This document shows positions 8,344 through 16,663 of a DNA stretch of 43,064 nt, one piece after another. This DNA is from a virus. The stretch is taken from the IMG/VR virus record IMGVR_UViG_3300044627_004107, positions 1-43,064 of that record; one strand, given 5' to 3'. The position numbers were made by a program, and so were the translations under genes. Numbering within the stretch: the first letter of the stretch is position 1; each line of letters begins with the position of its first letter. Below the pieces are notes generated by a model. It saw only the letters and a program-made list of their open reading frames with translations. It was not told the DNA's origin and did not search any database.

Positions 8344-8357
8344 AATGATATTTCTCC

Positions 8358-9800
8358 TCAAGTCCAGTCGGTGAATTTTCGGTCGGCTTCGTGCGCCCGC
8401 GCGTGCCCGCCTGCCCGCGGGCGTGCGTACGCGCCCCTGCGTGCGGGGGGGTTATCCTCGTCCTCGTCCTCTGCCAGCGGGTTGTGTGCCGCCACTAGTT
8501 GCTGCATGTTCTCCTCCACATCAAAGAGTTTCATCTTGGACCGGTCAATGCCGATGACGAACTTGCGGTGGGTGGCCGTGTCGTTGTAGCGGTTCTTGAG
8601 TTGCTTGACCATGACCTGCCCCAACTCGTCCAGTTGCTCGGTGGCGATGATGGCGAACATGAAGTCCGCTGTGGCTGGCAGACCGAAGGACTCGGAGGTG
8701 TCGGTCAGTTCCACATCGCTGTTCCCGAAGCCGGAGCGGTTGGTCTGGGTCGCCGTGAAGATGGGGACTCCCATCTCCACCGCCATGCCTCGCAATTCCT
8801 CCGCGATCGCCTTGATGTAGGTATACGAGTTCACATTGGCTCCCGGCTTGAAACGAGACGAGGCACAGATGTTCAGGTAGTCAATGAACACGACATCGGG
8901 CTTGAAGTTCTTCTTGAGCCGCAACTCGTCCATCAGGTGACGGAAGTGGTTCACGCTGGCGGAAGCGGTCGGGTACTCCTTGATGATCAACTTGCCGGTG
9001 ATGTTCTTGGTCAACTTGGAGAGTTTCTTGCCGTAGATGTCTATGGGCAACTGCTTCAGGTCATCAAGGGTGACATCCATCAGGTTGGCATCAATGCGTT
9101 CGGCGATCCGTTCCTCCGCCATCTCGCAGGTGATGTAGAGGACATTCTTGTTCTGGGTCAGGCAGTTCGCGGCATGGTGGCACATGAACAGGGACTTGCC
9201 CACGCCCGTGCCCGCGAGGACCACATTCAGGGTCTTGTCGGGGACACCGCCGTTGGTGATCCGGTTGAAGTAGTCAAGGTCAAACGAGGTCTTCTTTTCA
9301 ATGCGGTGGTAGAACTCGTATCTCTGCTCGGCATCCTCAATGAAGTCGTGACCGATGTGCTGGTCAAAGGACACGCTGAGAGCGGAGGTGAGGATCTCGG
9401 GGATGGCGTTCTTGGACCGACCCTTCGCCCGCTTCTCGTCCAGCAACTCAATGGACTCCATCAGGGCGTTGTAGACCGCCTTGTCCTTGCAGAACTTCTC
9501 GGTCTGGTCTACGAGCCACTGCTCCTCTGGCTCCTCCTCGGGGTTCAGCCCGTCCACCAGACGCAGGCACTCGTCAAACTCCCCCTGCGACAGACCCTCC
9601 TGCTGGCTCAGGATGATGTTCAGAGCCTCGCGGGTGGGGGCGTTCGCGTACTTGACGATGAACTCTGAGATGGTCTTGAAGAGACGCTTCTCGCAGTTGT
9701 CGTGGAAATACTCGTCCTTGAGGAACGGGAGGACACGACGGGTGTAGCCTTGCCGGTGCAGCAGGCTGCGCAGGATGACGAGTTCAATCTTGTCGGTCAT
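8358..9800 (-). CDS. 41: Replicative DNA helicase, DnaB-type (T4 gp41)
   Basis: This 480-residue protein unwinds DNA 5' to 3' at the replication fork with the primase. Walker A is LAGTGVGKS, Walker B is PDVVFIDYLN, followed by the RecA-fold motif IFTATQTNRSG and a DnaB-type sensor region. Length matches T4 gp41 (about 475). I chose the ATG at 9800 because the protein aligns with gp41 from there and a TTGACT-N16-TACACT promoter lies just upstream. There is no Shine-Dalgarno; CCCCCCA precedes the ATG. The last 30 residues are a GC-rich low-complexity tail (PARRGAYARPRAGG) that looks like an inserted repeat. Confidence 0.92.
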   Translation of the reverse strand: MTDKIELVILRSLLHRQGYTRRVLPFLKDEYFHDNCEKRLFKTISEFIVKYANAPTREALNIILSQQEGLSQGEFDECLRLVDGLNPEEEPEEQWLVDQTEKFCKDKAVYNALMESIELLDEKRAKGRSKNAIPEILTSALSVSFDQHIGHDFIEDAEQRYEFYHRIEKKTSFDLDYFNRITNGGVPDKTLNVVLAGTGVGKSLFMCHHAANCLTQNKNVLYITCEMAEERIAERIDANLMDVTLDDLKQLPIDIYGKKLSKLTKNITGKLIIKEYPTASASVNHFRHLMDELRLKKNFKPDVVFIDYLNICASSRFKPGANVNSYTYIKAIAEELRGMAVEMGVPIFTATQTNRSGFGNSDVELTDTSESFGLPATADFMFAIIATEQLDELGQVMVKQLKNRYNDTATHRKFVIGIDRSKMKLFDVEENMQQLVAAHNPLAEDEDEDNPPARRGAYARPRAGGHARAHEADRKFTDWT

Positions 9801-9807
9801 TGGGGGG

Positions 9808-9835
9808 AGTGTATCACAAAATGCGGGGAAGTCAA
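9808..9835 (-). promoter_or_regulatory. Sigma70-like promoter for gp41
   Basis: TTGACT (9830-9835), a 16-nt spacer and TACACT (9808-9813) on the minus strand. The -10 element ends 7 nt before the ATG at 9800, which predicts a leaderless transcript. It lies in the only sizeable gap (75 nt) between the glycan cassette and gp41. Confidence 0.6.
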
Positions 9836-9875
9836 GGCTTTTGTATAACCAAGAAGGTCGCGATTTTCTCAACGG

Positions 9876-10952
9876 CTATTGTATGTAGGGATCAATACTG
9901 CCGTTTCTTGGTATGTTAATTGCAATACAACTAGGAAATGGATTTGTGTTTGCAAAGTCATTGACTATAATTCTCTTGGAGTGAAAACACTCCGGCACGA
10001 TGGTTTTGTATTTGATGCCTTTTGTTTTCAAGAATTTCTCCACAGAGGGTAAAGCATCGGCATCCCTTGAAGTGACAAAAATGATTTCATGACCATCGTC
10101 TGACAATTTTTTGATCACAGAAACATTCTCGTCTATTGGCTCAATCGTATTGTACCAATTTTTGGATCCATACTTGCCAGTATTCTTCAAGAGAACCCCA
10201 TCAATGTCCAGGAAGTATGTGTTTTTGAGATTGGATGCCGAAAACCAGTCCTCCTTAGTCCCCCAATCTTCATACTGTTTTGCGTCAACCGAAAGGAAAG
10301 ATCGTGATTCTCCATCAATCATGTCCGAAACAATGTGACTGAAGTATAATTCATCGGACATGAACACGGACAGTTTGTTATAGGAGCGGACAAGATCTTC
10401 CGTGTGCATCGCATACACACCGACACAAATCCGATCGGACACCACTCTTTTTTCAATAACTTCTTTTATGACTCGATTCTCGTCGTCAACTATAAACGAC
10501 TTCTGTGCCAAGTTCCTAACTGTCTGGTTTTTGACAGTAGTTCCCACGACAAATCGTTTGATGTCTTTAGGAATGTCATACGAAACAAGGCAGTCGCAAT
10601 CTTTGACCACTATCCAACCATTCAACTTGGCTGATTGTATGCAACGATATACGGTCTCTGGACTGGATGCAGTAGGTGATTGGAGAACAACTACTTTGAA
10701 CTTTGTTGAAGGAAATGCTTGTTTGAGCACTACATCCGCTTCGTGCTTATCGCAGTGTTCTTGCAAGACAACAATATACACATCAGCATAAGCGTCGGTG
10801 TCAATACCACCAACAACTTTCTCTATCATCAGGGCACCTGATGGATGTGTGAGCATCCACTTTGGTTTCATATTGGGATACCTGGAAGACTTGCCTGCGG
10901 CTGGGATAATCAGTATCGGCTTATTTTCTGTCTCACACGACTCATCATGCAT
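9876..10952 (-). CDS. Bifunctional sugar/alcohol-phosphate nucleotidyltransferase - HAD hydrolase fusion
   Basis: The protein has 358 residues. Residues about 12-230 are an NTP_transferase domain with the signature IIPAAGKSSRYPN...KPKWML and a metal site around DCDCLVSYD. Residues about 245-358 are a HAD-fold domain starting FLDIDGVLL (nucleophile near residue 249), with a later VTSRDADAL segment. Such fusions activate a phosphorylated sugar or alcohol to an NDP or CDP derivative in capsule and lipopolysaccharide pathways. The 5' end overlaps the upstream kinase by 43 nt with AAAGGAGAAAG as ribosome site, so kinase, cytidylyl- or other nucleotidyltransferase and phosphatase are coupled. AT-rich relative to phage core genes. 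Confidence 0.8.
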   Translation of the reverse strand: MHDESCETENKPILIIPAAGKSSRYPNMKPKWMLTHPSGALMIEKVVGGIDTDAYADVYIVVLQEHCDKHEADVVLKQAFPSTKFKVVVLQSPTASSPETVYRCIQSAKLNGWIVVKDCDCLVSYDIPKDIKRFVVGTTVKNQTVRNLAQKSFIVDDENRVIKEVIEKRVVSDRICVGVYAMHTEDLVRSYNKLSVFMSDELYFSHIVSDMIDGESRSFLSVDAKQYEDWGTKEDWFSASNLKNTYFLDIDGVLLKNTGKYGSKNWYNTIEPIDENVSVIKKLSDDGHEIIFVTSRDADALPSVEKFLKTKGIKYKTIVPECFHSKRIIVNDFANTNPFPSCIAINIPRNGSIDPYIQ

Positions 10953-11641
10953 AAGACTTTCTCCTTTGTGCTCGCATTTGCATATGGAATAATCCTGTGC
11001 AAATGAAGAAGCAGCATACAGTAGTGTTCTTTGGTGTCAAACATGTCGCAAACCGAAAGTAACTTTCTCTTTGGTATATGACCCTCCCCGAAAGACCAAT
11101 AGCAAAAAGAATCTTGTAGTATCTTGGCATGATCAACTATGGGGGCATCTGCGAAAGAATCTAAAAAGTCTATTAGATAAACTTCTTCGTCAGCAACTAT
11201 GATATTTTCAAAAGTCATGTCTCCGTGACAGTATCCATCTTTCACATTCCAATCACAGGACATTATGATATTTTTGTCGTGAGTGTCAATAGAAAGAGAA
11301 TCTATTTTTTCTTTAACATTTGAGGATATGTCTATTAGAGTTTTTTGCTCAAATGACATCAGTTTTTCCAAGACTTTCATACCCACTTTGATACTTTGAT
11401 TTGTGAACACTTTTGACATGCTATATCCCCTGATGTATTTCATGTCAAAGTAAAAACGACCATCTTTATTGTATCCTGAAGACATTATAGAAGGAGTTCT
11501 GATGATTGGGTGGGAAAAGTTTATTTGCTTGTTCATCTGACTGATCAAACGGTGATTGTAATCCAAAGAAGAGGATACTTTTCTTACAATCCCGTCATAA
11601 AGATAGACGAAACAGCCTGAATGTCCTATGAGTTGAATCAT
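10910..11641 (-). CDS. Aminoglycoside/choline kinase-like phosphotransferase
   Basis: The protein has 243 residues with a protein-kinase-like fold. The Brenner-type catalytic loop YCHGDMTFEN (near residue 139) and the metal-binding YLIDFLDSF (near 160) fit the APH/choline kinase family, which phosphorylate small molecules. A glycine loop is weak (GHSGCFVYLYDG). Next to the nucleotidyltransferase-HAD fusion it probably phosphorylates the small alcohol or sugar that is then nucleotide-activated, as LicA/LicC do for choline. The substrate is unknown. The region is clearly AT-rich. A 14-bp perfect palindrome overlaps the start codon and no clear Shine-Dalgarno is present. Confidence 0.7.
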   Translation of the reverse strand: MIQLIGHSGCFVYLYDGIVRKVSSSLDYNHRLISQMNKQINFSHPIIRTPSIMSSGYNKDGRFYFDMKYIRGYSMSKVFTNQSIKVGMKVLEKLMSFEQKTLIDISSNVKEKIDSLSIDTHDKNIIMSCDWNVKDGYCHGDMTFENIIVADEEVYLIDFLDSFADAPIVDHAKILQDSFCYWSFGEGHIPKRKLLSVCDMFDTKEHYCMLLLHLHRIIPYANASTKEKVLCMMSRVRQKISRY

Positions 11642-11650
11642 TTAAATGAT
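11637..11650. repeat. 14-bp perfect palindrome over a start codon
   Basis: ATCATTTAAATGAT is self-complementary and spans the ATG of the kinase gene that starts at 11641. It could act as an operator or form a hairpin in the mRNA. It may also be chance in an AT-rich stretch. Confidence 0.4.
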
Positions 11651-11686
11651 ACGATTGAATTAACTGGAAAGCAAACCACAACCTAA

Positions 11687-12328
11687 TCATAGGGTAAAAA
11701 TTCTATCTTCTATGAAGTCACGATCAAATTTTCTGCGCAATAGCACGGTATAATCAAATCGGTTGACGGGGATGTTTCTGTTGTTGTGGCGATTGAGCAA
11801 TTCGGAGTGGCAAGGAATCCCCGAAACCACATAAGAGTTTATCTTATCATACAGAGAACAATAGTTTTCCATTATGGGTTTAGACGCGAAAGCAAGCATA
11901 TCAAATAAACCTCCGCGCCAGTCACCCCTAACAGGAACATTCAACCTTGCGGGGTCAAATGTATCAATTTTCAACGGGTTGGTGTATTTGATATCATACC
12001 GAGTCTTTAGAATGACATCGTAATGGTATTTGGTCAGAAGTTGAAATGCTAACTTCACGGTCCTCCACTGAAAAAACACACCAAGACAATCGGTTTCTGG
12101 AGGCTTGTTGCTGTAGCATTCCGAGGCGATGCTGTGTTTGATTTTTGCTTTATCTTCCACAATGCAGTCAACAGGACGAAGTAGTTCTATTGCTTTTTGG
12201 GTCGCGGGTTCCTCGTAAAGATGAAGATAAACATCGCATGAGTTGTAACGAAGTATGTTGCTCTCAAGAGAGGGATAGCAGTCCTCAAATGTTCTGGTGT
12301 CTCCACCAATGATAACGGCAACTTTCAT
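11687..12328 (-). CDS. Putative glycan-biosynthesis protein (glycosyltransferase-like)
   Basis: The protein has 213 residues. It begins MKVAVIIGGDTRTFEDCYPS, then contains VYLHLYEE and DVILKTRYDIKY, a pattern seen in uncharacterised glycosyltransferase-like proteins of surface-polysaccharide loci (the KTRYDI segment may be the nucleotide-sugar/metal site). No canonical DxD motif can be assigned with certainty. The start overlaps the stop of the acetyltransferase gene upstream (ATGA). It is AT-rich like its neighbours. Role in building the same glycan is inference from context. Confidence 0.55.
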   Translation of the reverse strand: MKVAVIIGGDTRTFEDCYPSLESNILRYNSCDVYLHLYEEPATQKAIELLRPVDCIVEDKAKIKHSIASECYSNKPPETDCLGVFFQWRTVKLAFQLLTKYHYDVILKTRYDIKYTNPLKIDTFDPARLNVPVRGDWRGGLFDMLAFASKPIMENYCSLYDKINSYVVSGIPCHSELLNRHNNRNIPVNRFDYTVLLRRKFDRDFIEDRIFTL

Positions 12329-12834
12329 ATGCTTATGGTTGAGCCTTTGAATTTGTCAATCAGTTCTTGATCTTTGAAAATCCTCACCACATGAGCGGGA
12401 TTTCCAACAACCAATGTTTTTGGTGGAACCGATTTTACAACCGTGGATCCGCAGCCAACCATGGAAAATTCTCCCAGAGTCAGACCGCACAACACCGTAG
12501 AATTTGCCCCAACAGAAGAACCCCTCTTTAGAGTAGTTTCTTCTTGTGTCCATTTGCCGTGAGATCGTGGATACCTATCATTGGTAAAAACACAATGCGG
12601 ACCCAAAAAACAGTAGTCTTCAATGATCATACCAGAGTAGATGCTCACCCCATTCTGGACACGAACATTATCACCTATGACTACTCCCGGAGCGACATAG
12701 ACATTTTGCCCGAACGAACAATTTTTTCCTATCTTTGCTCCAGAGCATATGTGCGAAAAGTGCCAAACTTTGGTTCCTTCTCCGATCTCTGCTCCGTCAT
12801 CAACATAAGAGGATTCATGTACAAAGTAGTTCAC
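12325..12834 (-). CDS. Left-handed beta-helix N-acetyltransferase (WlbB/WbpD-like)
   Basis: This 169-residue protein is built from hexapeptide repeats ([LIV]-G-x4), visible in GAEIGEGTKVW, GAKIGKNCSF, GVVIGDNVRV and GSSVGANSTV. The segments KVWHFSHI and the CVFTNDRYPRS loop resemble UDP-2-acetamido-3-amino-glucuronate N-acetyltransferases (WlbB/WbpD), which acetylate an amino sugar nucleotide in O-antigen synthesis. Translation probably starts at GTG (12834) with AAAGGGA upstream. Length is close to WlbB. It supports synthesis of an aminated, acetylated sugar by this locus, although the matching aminotransferase is not in the window. Confidence 0.82.
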   Translation of the reverse strand: MNYFVHESSYVDDGAEIGEGTKVWHFSHICSGAKIGKNCSFGQNVYVAPGVVIGDNVRVQNGVSIYSGMIIEDYCFLGPHCVFTNDRYPRSHGKWTQEETTLKRGSSVGANSTVLCGLTLGEFSMVGCGSTVVKSVPPKTLVVGNPAHVVRIFKDQELIDKFKGSTISI

Positions 12835-12847
12835 AGTCTAATCCCTT

Positions 12848-13723
12848 TCAAAAAGAGTAAATGTTGGCCACATTGGGAATGGCATCGTATATCAAATTCA
12901 TATCAGGATTCGATGAGAATGGACGAACAGAATGATACTCAGTAAACCGAGATGCTCTAATTCCTGATATGATATCATTTGTGATGGGAATGGCTCCATT
13001 GAACCTATCAATTCTTCCACACGCCCAATGTTTTGCAAAAAAGTCTTTAACCAATAAAATAGGAACTGGAGATGTATTATTTTTCAGGTGTTCCTGTAAG
13101 ATGTAAGAGGAGTAAACCTCATCCATCCCCCACAATGTACCTTCAAGCCCTTTGGGGGCATCTCGTAAGACAATTTTCATCACTTCTTCGTGATTAAACA
13201 CTTTAATTAGTTCTTCTTCCCACCTATCCTGAATAGAATAGATTTGTTTGAAGAATCTGCCCAGTCCAACATGGTGAGATGAGGGAAAAGACCAAGCACC
13301 GGCATGATTGTAAGCATCAGAAAATCCAACAACATACTTTTGTCTAGCATCTATGTTGTTTATCAATTCATAGAAACGGCCACTCAGTGGAATTTGATCT
13401 ATTCCGGAAAGCATGCAGACATCATTTGGAAATAGACTTGCTCCATAAAAGAGACCCCATGTGCAAGTCCAATCCAAGTTTGGACTGAAAGCGACCCCAG
13501 CAACTCTCGGCAACAGAACAATATCCCCATGATTGGTGGATAGTCGCCCAGACTTCATCAATCCACCCAATTCTTCTTCTGTCCCAGAGAACATCAGGGT
13601 GGCTTTAGTGTCAAATTTTTCCGAATAAACCTTTGAAATGTAGTTCCAAAAACCGATGTAGTTTTCGTTGTTGTTTAGGCAGAAAATTGCTCTGTCCACA
13701 ATCCTATTTGCGAATCCAATCAC
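12848..13723 (-). CDS. Unrecognised protein of the glycan cassette
   Basis: The protein has 291 residues and no family I can name. Visible features are MLSGIDQIPLSGRFYE, a GFSDAYNHAGAWSFPSSHH stretch with several His and Trp residues, and GLEGTLWGMDEVYSS, which is like segments of proteins that read nucleotide-sugar or monosaccharide substrates. Translation starts at GTG (13723) overlapping the upstream TGA (GTGA), with AAAGGA before it. It is AT-rich and flanked by a CgeB-like glycosyltransferase and an acetyltransferase. Glycosyltransferase is a reasonable guess from context only. Confidence 0.55.
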   Translation of the reverse strand: MIGFANRIVDRAIFCLNNNENYIGFWNYISKVYSEKFDTKATLMFSGTEEELGGLMKSGRLSTNHGDIVLLPRVAGVAFSPNLDWTCTWGLFYGASLFPNDVCMLSGIDQIPLSGRFYELINNIDARQKYVVGFSDAYNHAGAWSFPSSHHVGLGRFFKQIYSIQDRWEEELIKVFNHEEVMKIVLRDAPKGLEGTLWGMDEVYSSYILQEHLKNNTSPVPILLVKDFFAKHWACGRIDRFNGAIPITNDIISGIRASRFTEYHSVRPFSSNPDMNLIYDAIPNVANIYSF

Positions 13724-14592
13724 GAAGCACCGATCCTTTCAATGCACAACAAGATTTTTTCTGCTCTCTCAGCGTATGTATGCCTCTCCAGAAACAACTG
13801 CCTACCCGCATCGCCAATTGAAGCGAACTCCGGAGATCCGATCATGTTAATTGCTTTAGTCACAACCCGAACCATGTCTCGCTCGTCCGTGTAGAAGAAG
13901 CAGTTGACCCCGTCCACGAACCCCAACTCCAAGTACTCGGGGCTGTAGTTCGTGACCAAAACCGTCCCACATGCGAGCGTCTCAAACGATCGGTAATTGA
14001 TGTCGTTAGCGATGTTCATGTTGAAGTGGATGTGGTAGGAGTTGATGGCTCGCACCATATCCTCCCCGATCACGAAGATGTCCTGCTTCAATCCAAACAC
14101 TTGAGACAGCAGATTCACCGCCTGCTTTCTCTGTGGCGTTACATGGTTGCCACAGAAGCCGATTCTGTGGGTCTTGGCTACTGTAGGCATGGGTTTAACC
14201 AGAGATGCATCGGTGCAGTTAGGCAACCAGAGATGATGCTTCTCTCTCACATACGCCTTTGTGGAATGGGCGAGGATGTCGTACTTGCCGTTTCGGAAGA
14301 TCCTCTCGTAGGGTTCCTGCCCGCGTACATGCGCGTCTATGCACCAGATCATCTTGAACGGCCTGCTCCATCTGGACATGTCGGGCAACCACTCATCTCC
14401 ATAGTTCTCAAGGTTGATGACCAAATCGTACAGGTTGAAGTCTGGAACTTCACCAAAGTTCTCATGTCCTTTGCCCCATATCACGCAGTCGTGACCCATG
14501 GCATCAAAGGATCTCTTCAGGCAACAAGATTCCCTGAAATTCCGATTGGCATCATGGCGACCTCTCTCTTGAATAATGATTATTTTGCTCAT
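13720..14592 (-). CDS. Glycosyltransferase family 1-like (CgeB / Glyco_trans_1_2)
   Basis: This 290-residue protein has a GT-B layout. The C-terminal half contains HFNMNIANDINYRSFETLACGT and LVTNYSPEYLELGF, the nucleotide-binding region typical of CgeB-like glycosyltransferases (E in SFETLACG contacts the nucleotide sugar). The N-terminal half has Rossmann-like segments (MIWCIDAHVRG, YDILAHSTKAY). The protein would act in the cytoplasm, adding a sugar to a lipid, glycan or protein acceptor. It starts at 14592 with a weak GGAAA site. Base composition is nearer to the phage average than its left-hand neighbours. Confidence 0.8.
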   Translation of the reverse strand: MSKIIIIQERGRHDANRNFRESCCLKRSFDAMGHDCVIWGKGHENFGEVPDFNLYDLVINLENYGDEWLPDMSRWSRPFKMIWCIDAHVRGQEPYERIFRNGKYDILAHSTKAYVREKHHLWLPNCTDASLVKPMPTVAKTHRIGFCGNHVTPQRKQAVNLLSQVFGLKQDIFVIGEDMVRAINSYHIHFNMNIANDINYRSFETLACGTVLVTNYSPEYLELGFVDGVNCFFYTDERDMVRVVTKAINMIGSPEFASIGDAGRQLFLERHTYAERAEKILLCIERIGAS

Positions 14593-14612
14593 TTAAAGTT
14601 TCCATCATCAAT

Positions 14613-15263
14613 TCAAGAACGAACCATGATGATGTTCTCTGCGTTGAGGATGAGAACAGAGTAACCCATCTGGACAAACTTGGTCTGGAGGAGTTGCCAC
14701 TTGCCGTCCTGCTCAATGCAAAGGATCTTGCATCCGTAGTTTCTGGGGTCAAACCAGTCTTGAAGTGCCAACTTCGCAGAGTACCCCTCAACATCAATGT
14801 TGATGAGATCAAAGGTCGGACCGAAGCGAGACATGAGTTCTTTCATGCCCACCTTCCCGACAAACACCTTTCTGGGATTGACCGAATCTCCATCCGAATT
14901 GACCTCGCTGTACCACCTCTGTACATGCCCATCAACGGATGAGGAGCAGGCACTCATCGGAGATTCGTGGAACTTCAGGATGGGAGAACCGTCCAACTCG
15001 TCCTCGGGAACCACTGCCAGATTGATCAGTTCCGCCCGTCTGGGTTCCATCTTGTAGAGATCAACCAGTTTGCAGAAGCAGTACGATGATGGCTCAACGA
15101 ATACCCCCGACCACTCAGGATACTTGACCATCAACCCTCGCACATTGCTGAATCCCTCTCCGTCGTAGGCACCGATCTCCAACAGCCTTCCAGTGGTCAG
15201 GCTTCGCTTGGAGATGTAATCAAGGATGATGTCTTGTTCGTTGTTCTGTGAGTATTTTTTCAT
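14613..15263 (-). CDS. FkbM-like methyltransferase
   Basis: The protein has 216 residues. YSQNNEQDIILDYI at the N-terminus, the SAM-binding LLEIGAYDGEGFSN near residue 30, and INIDVEGYSAKL with KILCIEQDGK downstream are characteristic of the Methyltransf_21 (FkbM) family. Such enzymes often O-methylate sugars in glycan loci. The ATG at 15263 has AAAGGA upstream. Stop and next start are separated by 20 nt. Function on the locus-specific glycan is inferred from neighbours. Confidence 0.8.
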   Translation of the reverse strand: MKKYSQNNEQDIILDYISKRSLTTGRLLEIGAYDGEGFSNVRGLMVKYPEWSGVFVEPSSYCFCKLVDLYKMEPRRAELINLAVVPEDELDGSPILKFHESPMSACSSSVDGHVQRWYSEVNSDGDSVNPRKVFVGKVGMKELMSRFGPTFDLINIDVEGYSAKLALQDWFDPRNYGCKILCIEQDGKWQLLQTKFVQMGYSVLILNAENIIMVRS

Positions 15264-15302
15264 TGCGAATCCTTTGTTTTGATTGTGGTTGCTGCCATAG
15301 AC

Positions 15303-15998
15303 TTACGATGGGTTTCGTGTATGTAGAATGTACGGATTGGGGTTTCCGAATTGAGTCATGTCTTCTAGCAGGCAAACTCCATCCCTGATGCACAACAGGC
15401 TCATGATGCTCTGATCGTGTCTGTGATCTGCGAACTCTGGGTAGTTTGGTTTGCCTTGTGTGTTAGGTAAGTCGGTTAGTATACGAGGATCGCAGCACCA
15501 ATTCAACCACCTGCGAACAAAATCAACCGAGAAAGCAGTTTTTTTGCAGAGAAATATGCTTGCCATTCTATGCCCTGAATCGGTATATTTCTGCTCATCC
15601 ATTCCCATCAAGACGAATGCATCCCTCTTGCAAAATTGCTTGTTTGTTCCACAAACGCCGAAGGTGGCAATTCCCGCTTCACCAATCAAACTTTCCGTGG
15701 ACTCTATCCATTCCCATGGGTTTCTTACGAAATGCATACCCGAATCAGTGTACATGATCCAATCCCCGTCTTCGGCACCCTCAAGCGTTTTGCTTATCAG
15801 ATAAGGTTTCCAAATCCAATATCCGGCACCTCTGGTCTGAAAAAATGTATAGGAGTTCTGCTTTATAAATGTTGGATTGATGTCCGCGTGACAATAGGGA
15901 ATGCTTTTGTCAAATCCACCCACAGAGATCGCCGACGAACAGCAGTTTTTCTGTGAGTTGAGATACCTGCCATGGGCGTAGTTGATATGAATCTTCAT
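15303..15998 (-). CDS. Glycosyltransferase-like protein (RGAGYWIWKPYLI motif)
   Basis: The protein has 231 residues. The segment TRGAGYWIWKPYLI followed by DWIMYTDSGMHF (a DSG metal-binding candidate) is a pattern I know from uncharacterised glycosyltransferases in viruses and bacteria. DHRHDQSIMSLL near the C-terminus is another conserved-looking segment. AGGAGT precedes the ATG at 15998, and the upstream gene's TAG stop is part of that ribosome site. The gene is AT-rich. Confidence 0.65.
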   Translation of the reverse strand: MKIHINYAHGRYLNSQKNCCSSAISVGGFDKSIPYCHADINPTFIKQNSYTFFQTRGAGYWIWKPYLISKTLEGAEDGDWIMYTDSGMHFVRNPWEWIESTESLIGEAGIATFGVCGTNKQFCKRDAFVLMGMDEQKYTDSGHRMASIFLCKKTAFSVDFVRRWLNWCCDPRILTDLPNTQGKPNYPEFADHRHDQSIMSLLCIRDGVCLLEDMTQFGNPNPYILHTRNPS

Positions 15999-16007
15999 TC
16001 CAAACTC

Positions 16008-16652
16008 CTAAAACTGCGGGTTGTCGTTCTCGTCATACACCTGACCCACAAAATGCTTTGGGTCTCTAGGAATAGGAAACGACTTTCGTGCAAAAAACTC
16101 GTCATGTTCAATCATGTCTCTCTGTGCAATCGGCAGAATTGAATGGGTGAGGAAATCCTGATCCAAGCCAAACAAAGAACTGCGGGTCAGTCCTTGCTTG
16201 TAATATGAATCAATCAATCCTCGCATGTTTTTGATCTTGCCACCAACAGCACCCCACATCCCACCCATGATCGGCGTTCCGTGTTGGGGGTGATCCCGCA
16301 TCATATGAAATCCCTTACCCGAGGATATCCATTCCTGAACCGCCATGGCTTCTCGCTGCCCAATTCTGGAGTCGGCATCCCTGAAGATACAACGCTCTAC
16401 TTCAGCGTCATCAATTGCATAGAATCTCCAGAACATAGACCAGTGGGATTCTTCTGATGCTTTCATCACAACTACCTTTGTGTTATCCAACAATTGGAGT
16501 GACGCGACCACCTCATCAGGGACTGTATCTCCATCGCAGTAGAATCGGCATTCCCATCCTCTATAGTAGATGCTCGCCAGTCTGGCGTTCTTGAGGGCAC
16601 CTACCGTGTACTTGGGCTTGTCGCCCCAAAGGCTGAAAGACACCACATTCAT
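16008..16652 (-). CDS. Glycosyltransferase-like protein (GT-A, DxD)
   Basis: The protein has 214 residues. It begins MNVVSFSLWGDKPKYTVGAL. FRDADSR near residue 90 is a DxD-type metal/nucleotide-sugar site, followed by MMRDHPQHGTPIMGGMWGA and LDQDFLTH, typical of small GT-A enzymes acting on capsular or O-antigen chains. I chose the ATG at 16652, which has GAGGGAGA upstream, over an in-frame TTG at 16667. It stops 10 nt before the next gene. Confidence 0.7.
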   Translation of the reverse strand: MNVVSFSLWGDKPKYTVGALKNARLASIYYRGWECRFYCDGDTVPDEVVASLQLLDNTKVVVMKASEESHWSMFWRFYAIDDAEVERCIFRDADSRIGQREAMAVQEWISSGKGFHMMRDHPQHGTPIMGGMWGAVGGKIKNMRGLIDSYYKQGLTRSSLFGLDQDFLTHSILPIAQRDMIEHDEFFARKSFPIPRDPKHFVGQVYDENDNPQF

Positions 16653-16663
16653 TCTGATCTCCC

